Source: an uncultured Patescibacteria group bacterium
GTDB taxonomy: Bacteria; Patescibacteriota; Microgenomatia; UBA1406; GWC2-37-13
Direction of reading: 5' to 3'
Length of the DNA stretch: 9,359 bases
Assembly: GCA_938010745.1 (NCBI GenBank)
Contig: CALLVF010000056.1
Location: 1 to 9,359 of the forward strand
Shown one piece after another: positions 1 to 5,442 of the stretch; positions within the stretch are counted from its first letter, which is position 1; each line of letters starts with the position of its first letter. The translations under genes were made by a program, and so were the position numbers. The notes beneath the pieces were generated by a model. That model was not told the DNA's origin and did no database searches. It saw only the letters and a list, made by a program, of their open reading frames with translations.

Positions 1-82
1 TTTATGAACTTTAATATCAAAAATATCAAATAACAAAAAGCGAAAAATTTTTTAATTTATTTATTTTAACAAAATTAAATTA

Positions 83-1219
83 TCAATCTGGGTAATAATC
101 ATCAGTATTGTGTTTAGCAATAATATGATCCTTTGCATGAGGGCATTTATCAACAGAATTTGTTGGTGATCTAGATGTGGTTATCCCTCTTTTTGTTAAT
201 GCTTCTTCTTTTCTTTTATTATCAGTTATAATAGTTGTCTCAAAAATACCTAATTGAAAAAGAAATTCGGCAACTAATTCATAATTTCTAATATCAAACT
301 GATCGGTGCCAAAAAATTCTTTTGCTGCTTTCACTGTATCTAATCCTTGATGTTTTAATCTTTCAGTTGCAAGTTTTGTGGCCATTCCAAAACCTCGGCC
401 ATCTTGAAAAGGTAAATGAATTATTGTTGCTCCAGAGTTTAAACCATTAAGAAACTGCCACCGACAATCACAACCTTTATCATCATATATTTGTCCAATT
501 TGACAGCCAGAATCAATTCTAATTGTTCTAAAAGATTCTTCTTTTTGAGGAAAAAATACTTGGAAAAATGGAAAACTAAAAGGATTATCTCTTAAATTTA
601 TCTCTTTTGGAAAAACATCATATATAAAATAATTATTTATCCTTCTTCTTCTTAAATAAAAATCATTAACTTCTTCAAATTCCTCCGGAGTAATGAAATA
701 CCATTCAATAAAAGATGAAATTTCTTCTTCTTCTGGCCAAATAATCTCTTGAACTAAAGGTGATAAAAGAGTACCAATCCTTCTTTTAAATTCCTCTGTG
801 TTTGGCTTTACATTTGATCTTCTGTCAGGAAAAGCAGGAAAATAAATTTGGTTTGGATTAATTCGGCAAATGCCGTTTGATTCTTTAACTTCATAAATTT
901 GATAAGGAGGAGAAGATATGTCTAATTTTAATCCATCATCTGTTCTTAAGTCTACATATATAGTTGTTGGTGGAAAAATACCCTCTTCTGTTAATAAATC
1001 AAAATTAAGAATACCTGATGTGTCTTTGCCTTCGATTGGATAAAGATGGATGGACTTTTTTGAAGGAACAAGAAGTTGAGCGCCATTAAAAATTCTTAGT
1101 CTTCTATTTCTTTCTATAAGTTCATCTGCTAATAAATATGGATATTTAGGCGGCAACTCTTTTGACCCAAAATGATTTATAATATAGGAAAAATAGCTGG
1201 GTATTTCTTGTTTATTCAT
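83..1219 (-). CDS. GTP cyclohydrolase II-like protein with long N-terminal extension
   Basis: A 378-residue protein whose C-terminal ~180 residues match GTP cyclohydrolase II (RibA), which opens the GTP imidazole ring at the start of riboflavin synthesis. Zinc ligands are Cys239, Cys250 and Cys252 with the C-x10-C-x-C spacing of E. coli RibA (C54, C65, C67). QDGRGFG (272-278) matches RQEGRNIG, QG-DTV (291-295) is kept, and D309-x-R311 aligns with catalytic D126-x-R128. TDN (332-334) matches the TNN motif. The position of RibA Tyr105 aligns by eye with Glu286, so the chemistry may differ. Residues 1-195 are an extra part I do not recognise; ordinary RibA has only about 50 residues before the first zinc ligand. 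No other rib gene is in the window. The ATG at 1219 has no Shine-Dalgarno sequence, but TATAAT lies 14 nt upstream. The gene ends TGA followed at once by TAA. Cyclohydrolase-fold homology is strong; true riboflavin function is uncertain. Confidence 0.85.
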   Translation of the reverse strand: MNKQEIPSYFSYIINHFGSKELPPKYPYLLADELIERNRRLRIFNGAQLLVPSKKSIHLYPIEGKDTSGILNFDLLTEEGIFPPTTIYVDLRTDDGLKLDISSPPYQIYEVKESNGICRINPNQIYFPAFPDRRSNVKPNTEEFKRRIGTLLSPLVQEIIWPEEEEISSFIEWYFITPEEFEEVNDFYLRRRRINNYFIYDVFPKEINLRDNPFSFPFFQVFFPQKEESFRTIRIDSGCQIGQIYDDKGCDCRWQFLNGLNSGATIIHLPFQDGRGFGMATKLATERLKHQGLDTVKAAKEFFGTDQFDIRNYELVAEFLFQLGIFETTIITDNKRKEEALTKRGITTSRSPTNSVDKCPHAKDHIIAKHNTDDYYPD

Positions 1220-1262
1220 ATTTTTTAAATGGTATTATACAAAAAAATGTCTAAAAAATCAA
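1220..1262. promoter_or_regulatory. Overlapping divergent promoters sharing one -10 element
   Basis: The 9-bp GTATTATAC (1232-1240) reads TATAAT on the minus strand (1239-1234) and TATTAT on the plus strand (1233-1238). On the minus strand a -35-like TTGATT (1262-1257) sits exactly 17 nt away, giving a good sigma-70-type promoter for the cyclohydrolase-like gene. On the plus strand the -10 ends 8 nt before the ATG of the decarboxylase gene at 1247, so that mRNA would have a leader of only a few bases; no good plus-strand -35 is visible. The two genes should compete for polymerase or be co-controlled. Confidence 0.6.
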
Positions 1263-2118
1263 TTAATCAAAAAATAAGATATCTTATTAAAACAAAAAAA
1301 ACCCATTTAGTAATTGGTTTAGATGTTATTGATAAAATTAATCCTGTTAAAAAAAAGAAAAAGCTTTAGAAAATATTAGTTTTTTAGAATATGTAAAACT
1401 TTTAATTAAAATAACTTACGAAAATGTAGTTGGCTATAAAATTAACGTTTCCTTTTATGAGCGATATGGGAGTGAAGGTTTAGAATTAATGAAGACAGTT
1501 ATTAATTTTATAAGAAAGCATATTCCAGAAGTAGTAATTATTGCGGATACAAAATCTTCTGAAATTCTCCACGGGGTCGATAACTTAATAGTTAAATATT
1601 TTCAATTTTTAGACTTTGATTATATTTTTATCTCTCCATGGTTTGGCTCGGATAGTTATCGTCCCTTTCTAAAATTAAAGAAAAAAGGAATCGGTATTTA
1701 TATTCATGATAGCAATCCTTCAAGTGTTGAAATTCAAGAATTGGAGTTAAAAAATAACATTAAAGTTTATCAATACTTAGCTTCTTTAGTTAGTAAATTA
1801 GATAAAAAAGATAATTTTTTATATGAGGTTGGCTTAAATTTCCCTTTAGCTTTAAAACAGGTTAGAAGAATTATTGGTGAGAAAAAAATAATATTAACAA
1901 GTGGTGTTCTTAATCAAGGAGGCGTTTTGTCAGATTTAAAGGGTAATTTTGGAGATGGAGGAGAAAATTTATTAGTGGCTATTTCTCGGGCTATAATTTA
2001 TCCCAAAAAGGAAATTAATTTTTATAAAGAAGAAAATATTCTTAATGTTGAAAATGAAATTAGAAAAATAACAAAATTTTATAAAGAAGAAATTTTTAAA
2101 TTGTCAAAATTAAAATGA
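1247..2118 (+). CDS. pyrF: Orotidine 5'-phosphate decarboxylase-like protein (type 2 PyrF), -1 frameshifted
   Basis: Homologue of type 2 OMP decarboxylase, which makes UMP from OMP in pyrimidine synthesis. It is read in two frames. ATG 1247 gives about 40 residues containing VIGLDV, ending at TAG 1367-1369; the rest runs in the -1 frame from about 1351 to TGA 2116-2118. Joined, it is about 290 residues, normal for the family. Motifs after the join: YKIN (substrate Lys), ISPWFGSDS, SNPSS, NQGG (phosphate loop) and SRAII (phosphate Arg). The family motif D-x-K-x-x-D is D-T-K-S-S-E here (1546-1563), so one catalytic Asp is Glu. The frame change lies in an A8-G-A5 tract (1349-1362) that contains A AAA AAG (1351-1357) in zero-frame phase, the sequence used by dnaX. 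Programmed slippage, a real mutation, or a one-base assembly error (A9 read as A8) all fit. Overlaps the next gene by ATGA. Confidence 0.8.
1349..1369 (+). other. Candidate -1 frameshift / slippage site
   Basis: Eight A (1349-1356), G, then five A and G. In the upstream frame the codons are AAA AAA AAG AAA AAG CTT TAG, so the heptamer A AAA AAG (1351-1357) is correctly phased. A -1 slip there, or one extra A added by transcriptional slippage, gives the same product and restores the decarboxylase frame ten bases before the zero-frame TAG. I see no stable stem-loop downstream and no Shine-Dalgarno-like stimulator upstream, which weakens the case for programmed ribosomal shifting compared with polymerase slippage or an indel error. 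Confidence 0.45.
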
Positions 2119-2462
2119 TAAAAGTTATCGTTGATAGAAAGAAAATTAATTTAAAATTAAAATATGATCGGTATCAAAAAAAAAGAGGCAAACCAAAAAT
2201 ACTTCTTTTAATTTGTAGTAATTGCCGCGAAAAGATTGCTCTTTATCAAAAGGATGGTCCTGGATGGTTGAAAAGATGTTATTTAGATAGAATTTATCCT
2301 ATTTATACATTTAATAAAATCAATCTTAATCAAAAGTTTTTTAAATGTCAAAAATGTGGTCAGATTTTTGGTGAAAAAATTATTTTTAAAAAAGAAAAAA
2401 GATTGGCTTTTAAAATTGATAGAAATAATATTTTAAGAAAAAAATTAAAATTATTAGATTAG
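2115..2462 (+). CDS. Small zinc-ribbon protein of unknown function
   Basis: A basic 115-residue protein with two CxxC knuckles, Cys34-x2-Cys37 and Cys78-x2-Cys81, 40 residues apart, which should hold one zinc ion. Cys55 is an additional lone cysteine. Between the knuckles lies a hydrophobic and basic core, YQKDGPGWLKRCYLDRIY (44-61), which looks like the conserved heart of the family. The C-terminal 25 residues are very rich in Lys, Arg and Ile. No membrane segment. The start ATG overlaps the stop of the decarboxylase gene (ATGA, 2115-2118), so it is probably translated by coupling and belongs to that operon. Zinc binding is inferred from the cysteine pattern; nothing visible tells whether it binds nucleic acid, protein, or helps the upstream enzyme. 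Ends with TAG. Confidence 0.75.
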   Translation: MIKVIVDRKKINLKLKYDRYQKKRGKPKILLLICSNCREKIALYQKDGPGWLKRCYLDRIYPIYTFNKINLNQKFFKCQKCGQIFGEKIIFKKEKRLAFKIDRNNILRKKLKLLD

Positions 2463-2481
2463 CCAGTTTTAAATTTTAATT
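2443..2481. terminator. Possible A/T-only hairpin between convergent genes
   Basis: AATTAAAATT (2443-2452) and AATTTTAATT (2472-2481) are perfect 10-base inverted arms around a 19-nt loop. They sit where the zinc-ribbon gene (ending 2462) meets the convergent DUF302-glutaredoxin gene (ending 2484). The stem has no G-C pair and the U-tract is poor, so this may be a weak bidirectional terminator or just chance in A+T-rich DNA. Confidence 0.25.
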
Positions 2482-2483
2482 GT

Positions 2484-3101
2484 TTATCTTATCACTTCCT
2501 CAAGTCTTGCTTTATCAAACCCTATTATATATTCCTCCTCATCATTATCATAGACAATTTCTGTTACCGGCACCCCCATCTGACCAGTTTTTTTCACCAT
2601 TTCCTCAGCCTCTTTTGGGTTTAGGTCAACATAGATATGTTCATATTTTATTTTTTGGCTATCTAACCATGAAGCCTCCATTTTGCAATAAGGGCAACTT
2701 AAGGTGGCATAAAGTTTGATTTTTTTTACCTTCAATGGGCCAACACCGCAAGCTTCCTCAACTACTTTTTTTAAAGTTTTATCAGCCTGCGAGGCGGTTT
2801 CAACAATAGAGGGGTTTTCTGTTAATCTTCCTAAAATATTTGGGCTGCCAACTCCAACATAAACATCTTTATCTTTTTTTAAAACTGCAATTGTACAAGG
2901 TAAAAGGCCAATAAAATTTTTATCAGCGGCAATTATATTACTTATCCAATCTTGATGACAAATATTAATTATTACTCCTTGATTATTATTTAACTCTATT
3001 TGAGTAAGGAGTTTGAGATTGTTTGATTTTATTTTTTCTTTCAAATTTTCTAATGTTTTTTGAAAATCAAAATTTGATTTTCGAAAATAAGCAAGATTCA
3101 T
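2484..3101 (-). CDS. DUF302-glutaredoxin fusion protein
   Basis: A 205-residue two-domain protein. Residues 1 to about 122 match DUF302, seen in the YFRKSNFDF start, IGLLPC (64-69) and the following V-strand with GSP (85-87). Residues about 126-205 are a glutaredoxin/thioredoxin fold: a beta strand, the redox motif Cys136-Pro-Tyr-Cys139, the cis-proline loop GVPVTE (176-181), and a closing GFD (194-196). CPYC is the classic glutaredoxin dithiol. Extra cysteines are Cys48, Cys69 (in the DUF302 LPC) and Cys118; the first two could be substrates of, or partners for, the CPYC pair. No signal peptide, so cytoplasmic. The ATG overlaps the arsR stop (ATGA), so it is the second gene of a self-regulated operon. 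A role in disulphide reduction, or in handling a thiol-reactive metal or oxidant, is inferred from the domains and the repressor; the true substrate is unknown. Stop is TAA. Confidence 0.85.
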   Translation of the reverse strand: MNLAYFRKSNFDFQKTLENLKEKIKSNNLKLLTQIELNNNQGVIINICHQDWISNIIAADKNFIGLLPCTIAVLKKDKDVYVGVGSPNILGRLTENPSIVETASQADKTLKKVVEEACGVGPLKVKKIKLYATLSCPYCKMEASWLDSQKIKYEHIYVDLNPKEAEEMVKKTGQMGVPVTEIVYDNDEEEYIIGFDKARLEEVIR

Positions 3102-3361
3102 AGGTTTTTTAAATAAACTAATAATTTTTGGGCAACTTCTCCAATTGATTTTTTAGCTAACTGATAATAAACTTTTCGCTCTTTTTTTTTGCAGCGTACA
3201 ATTTTTAAAGACTTAAGTTTTGCCAGATGTTGAGATACAGCTGATTGAGTCAAACCACAAGTTTTTATAAGCTCGCTTACATTTTTTGATTTTTCCCTAA
3301 GACAAGTTAGAAGTTTAAGTCGAGCCGTTGATCCGAAAATAATTGCTTTATCAATCTTCAT
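3098..3361 (-). CDS. ArsR/SmtB-family winged-helix repressor
   Basis: An 87-residue repressor. Residues 1-25 (STARLKLLTCL) are the first helices; the helix-turn-helix is about 27-50 (NVSELIKTCGLTQSAVSQHLAKL split between the two helices), and the wing is KKKERKVYYQL (58-68). The SQHLAKL recognition helix is typical of the family. The metal motif ELCVCDL of ArsR is not complete: only Cys35 is at that site (ELIKTCGL), with Cys20 and Cys57 elsewhere. The signal may therefore be a different metal ligand set or a thiol/redox cue; this cannot be decided from sequence. At 87 residues it is short for the family, ending right after the last helix. It overlaps its own operon partner by ATGA, and its promoter is covered by a perfect palindrome, so autorepression is likely. 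The -10 ends 6 nt before the ATG, which predicts a leaderless mRNA. Confidence 0.88.
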   Translation of the reverse strand: MKIDKAIIFGSTARLKLLTCLREKSKNVSELIKTCGLTQSAVSQHLAKLKSLKIVRCKKKERKVYYQLAKKSIGEVAQKLLVYLKNL

Positions 3362-3396
3362 AATAATATATTAGTATATACTAATATATTTGTCAA
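3362..3396 (-). promoter_or_regulatory. arsR promoter, leaderless
   Basis: Minus-strand -35 TTGACA (3396-3391, perfect consensus), a 17-nt spacer, and -10 TAATAT (3373-3368). Six bases separate the -10 from the ATG at 3361, so transcription should begin at or next to the start codon. The spacer and the -10 lie wholly inside the 26-bp palindrome at 3365-3390, so a bound repressor would block polymerase. Confidence 0.75.
3365..3390. promoter_or_regulatory. 26-bp perfect palindrome, ArsR-type operator
   Basis: Each half is AATATATTAGTAT followed by its exact reverse complement, centred between 3377 and 3378; symmetry stops at 3364/3391. ArsR/SmtB dimers bind A+T-rich inverted repeats of this kind, and this one covers the -10 and spacer of the arsR promoter. 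Being one site directly in front of the regulator, it is best read as the autoregulatory operator. No second copy was seen elsewhere in the window, including in front of the exporter gene. Confidence 0.75.
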
Positions 3397-3455
3397 GAAA
3401 TAATTTCTTTTATAATCAGCAAAACTAGGTTTTTTACCTAATTGTTGTTATTCTT

Positions 3456-3520
3456 GCTAAAGCGGGAATCCATATTTAAGTGAATTTAATGCTCTGGATT
3501 CCTGCCTAAGCGGGAATGAC
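3456..3520. repeat. GCGGGAAT hairpin repeat cluster
   Basis: Three related arms: GCGGGAATCCA (3462-3472), TGGATTCCTGC (3495-3505) and GCGGGAAT (3510-3517). Arms 1 and 2 pair over 11 bp with one G-U wobble; arms 2 and 3 pair over 8 bp around the loop CTAA. The flanks GCTAAAGCGGGAATCCA and GCCTAAGCGGGAATGAC form a degenerate direct repeat. The G+C content stands out from the surroundings. The ATTCC...GGGAAT plan resembles dispersed intergenic repeats such as Neisseria dRS3, and it lies just upstream of the exporter promoter. Whether it is a mobile-repeat remnant, a terminator or a recombination site cannot be told from one locus. Confidence 0.6.
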
Positions 3521-3525
3521 TAAAG

Positions 3526-3555
3526 TTGTAAATTCAAGTGTTATGGATATATAAT
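3526..3555 (+). promoter_or_regulatory. Promoter of the MFS exporter gene
   Basis: A -35-like TTGTAA (3526-3531), an 18-nt spacer and a perfect -10 TATAAT (3550-3555). The -10 ends 9 nt before ATG 3565, predicting a leader of about 2-3 nt. This also argues against the in-frame GTG at 3538, which lies upstream of the -10. Confidence 0.6.
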
Positions 3556-3564
3556 TTTTTCCTT

Positions 3565-4716
3565 ATGAAAAACAATAAAGCACTTTTAACAATTTTTTTA
3601 ATTGTTTTTATAGATCTTTTAGGATTTGGGATAATTTTGCCCCTTCTTCCTTTTATTGCTAAAAAATATTTAGCTTCACCTTTAACTATTGGGATTTTAA
3701 CCGCGACTTATTCTTTTTTTCAATTTATTTTTACTCCAATTTTAGGAAGGTTATCAGATAGATATGGAAGAAAAAAGATTTTAATTATTTCTCAGCTTGG
3801 TTCAATGATTGGTTATTTAATCTTGGCTTTTGCCAATAATCTGCCCTTAATTTTTTTATCAAGAGTAATTGATGGGGTAACAGGAGGAAATATCTCAATT
3901 GCTCAAGCTTATATTGCTGATGTTACCACAAAAGAAAATCGAGCTAAGGGAATGGGGCTGATTGGGGCGGCTTTTGGTTTGGGATTTATTTTTGGTCCGG
4001 CAATTGGTGGTGTTTTATCTAAAATTTCTTATTCAGCACCAGCATTTTTGGCGGCCTTTGTTTCTTTGTTAACAATTTTTACTACTTATTTTTTTCTTAA
4101 AGAAACAGTTGATGTAGAAAAAGCCACTCATTCAAAAAAAACTAGTTTAAACTGGCAAAATATCAAAAAAGTTTTAGTTAATCCATCTTTAAATTTATTA
4201 ATTTTAGCTTTTTTTCTTGTTAATCTCTCTTTTTCTTCATTTCAAGGAATTTTTCCTCTTTACAGCGAGAAAAAATTTGGTTTTGGTCCAACCGAGAATG
4301 GTTGGATATTTACCTATATTGGGATTTTGGTGGTTATAATTCAAATAAGATTAATGCCTTTTTTAGTATCAAAATTTAAAGAAAAAAAAGTGATGAAGGC
4401 AGGTCTTTTTCTTTTGTCTTTAGGTTTATTTCTTCTTCCATTATCAAAGAATATCTTTTTATTAGGATTGTTTCTGACTCTTTTACCTTTTGGTAATGGT
4501 TTATTTAATCCAACCATTCAAGCTTTAGCTTCAGAGGAAGTAGGCAAATTGGAATATGGAGAAGTTTTAGGAATTATGCAGGCATTTGGATCAGTTGGAC
4601 GAATTTTGGGCCCAATTATTGCCGGTGAATTTTTTAGTTTTTCAGTTAATCTTCCGTTTTATTTTTCTTTTACTGTTGTTTTTGTTTTGTTTTTGGTTGC
4701 TTGTAAAAAAATATAG
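3565..4716 (+). CDS. MFS exporter, DHA1/TetA-like drug:H+ antiporter
   Basis: A 383-residue, 12-helix major facilitator protein. Signatures: IDLLGFGIILPLLP in helix 1 (16-29) with its charged Asp17; motif A GRLSDRYGRKK (61-71) in the 2-3 loop; motif B around LSRVIDGVTGG (98-108); ADVTTKENRAKGMG (118-131); and antiporter motif C GLGFIFGPAIGG (138-149). These are the marks of proton-driven drug exporters close to TetA. A polar linker (about 180-200) separates the two six-helix halves, and the length is normal. ATG 3565 was chosen because it follows TATAAT by 9 nt and begins MKNNK before helix 1; a GTG at 3538 would add nine residues but lies before the promoter. It is transcribed away from arsR and lacks the arsR palindrome at its promoter, so joint control is not evident. 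Substrate unknown. The stop is TAG. Confidence 0.9.
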   Translation: MKNNKALLTIFLIVFIDLLGFGIILPLLPFIAKKYLASPLTIGILTATYSFFQFIFTPILGRLSDRYGRKKILIISQLGSMIGYLILAFANNLPLIFLSRVIDGVTGGNISIAQAYIADVTTKENRAKGMGLIGAAFGLGFIFGPAIGGVLSKISYSAPAFLAAFVSLLTIFTTYFFLKETVDVEKATHSKKTSLNWQNIKKVLVNPSLNLLILAFFLVNLSFSSFQGIFPLYSEKKFGFGPTENGWIFTYIGILVVIIQIRLMPFLVSKFKEKKVMKAGLFLLSLGLFLLPLSKNIFLLGLFLTLLPFGNGLFNPTIQALASEEVGKLEYGEVLGIMQAFGSVGRILGPIIAGEFFSFSVNLPFYFSFTVVFVLFLVACKKI

Positions 4717-4819
4717 TTATTTATCATCCTTAATCTGATGTACAACCTCGAAGGTGGTATTAAATTTGATTTTTTTAATTATAGTTTTAGGATTAACTTA
4801 TTAACGGTTAAAAAATTTT

Positions 4820-5394
4820 ATGAAAAATCATCGATTTTATTTTTAATTATTTTATTAGTTATTAGTGAATTAGGATATTATTTTTTTTGGCGCAAAACCA
4901 AAAGAAAAAGCTCCTGAAAATAAAGTTAATACAACTCAAGAAAAAAAGAGTAAAAAGAAACAGTGGTTGAGAGGATAAAAACTTTAGTAGGTCAAAACTT
5001 CTCTTTAAAATGTACTTAATCAAGTTAGCGAAGCTAAAATTACCACTTATATTAAAGGAAAAAATAAATTTAGAACAACTTTTGAGACGAAAGAAGATGT
5101 TAATGAGTCAATCTTTGCTGGTAATAAAATCTACTATTGGGATCAAAAAAGAAAAAAGGTAATGGTGATGAGTGTTGATTTAATTAAAAATCAACAAGGC
5201 AAAACGATATGTGTTGAAGATCCAGAAAAAAATAGAGGAAATGGAAAAATTAAAAGCAACCTGCGAGAAGGTTAATTTTTCTGACAGTGTTTTTAATCAA
5301 CCAGCTGATGTCAAGCTTCAAGATTTTTGATAAATTACAAGAGATGATGCAACAGGGAAATTTTCAAATACCTGAAACTGGCGAACAAGAGTAA
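4820..5394 (+). pseudogene. Frameshifted LolA-like secreted protein gene
   Basis: Reading frames stitched together give one coherent protein of about 190 residues. It has a hydrophobic export or anchor segment (ILFLIILLVISELGYYFF), a Lys/Glu/Pro-rich linker, then VGQNFSLKCTY, a beta-rich stretch (TTYIKGKNKFRTTF, IFAGNKIYYWD, KVMVMSVDL), a lone Cys region, and a tail like PADVKLQDFDKLQEMMQQG. The pattern resembles small LolA-like extracytoplasmic proteins of CPR bacteria; this is recognised by style, not by a search. Frame changes occur near 4823-4827 (A5), 4881-4888 (T8), 4952-4960 (A5GA3), 5011-5017, 5226-5232 (A7) and 5324-5328 (T5). Almost all are at homopolymers, and between them no other stop interrupts. 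The first is avoidable if ATG 4738 is used, giving a 59-residue open frame to TGA 4915. Either recent indel decay or poor consensus sequence explains it; it cannot make one protein as written. Confidence 0.65.
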
Positions 5395-5430
5395 GAAAAA
5401 TTTAAATAATTATTAATTTGTATTTTTATA

Positions 5431-5442
5431 TATAATAAATAT
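5431..5442 (+). promoter_or_regulatory. -10 box for the 5443 gene
   Basis: A perfect TATAAT (5431-5436) is followed by 6 nt and then ATG 5443, the same spacing seen for arsR, the YibE/F gene and the nitroreductase gene. This predicts leaderless initiation and supports the chosen start. No convincing -35 was found. Confidence 0.5.

Noticed and set aside
1..82. End of an upstream plus-strand gene (frame ending TAA at 31-33)
   Set aside because: Only about ten codons are visible, with no recognisable content; the rest of the segment is A/T-rich without clear signals.
2480..2719. Plus-strand open frame of 79 codons rich in Pro, Leu and Phe
   Set aside because: It lies entirely opposite the well-supported DUF302-glutaredoxin gene and has no family features.
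3538..3564. GTG start for the exporter, adding nine residues
   Set aside because: The GTG lies upstream of the TATAAT, and ATG 3565 gives a typical N-terminus.
4741..4759. Terminator or T-box-like element ACAACCT-CGA-AGGTGGT after the exporter gene
   Set aside because: The stem has a mismatch, the loop is only 3 nt, and no U-run follows directly; the GGTGG is not part of a T-box context.
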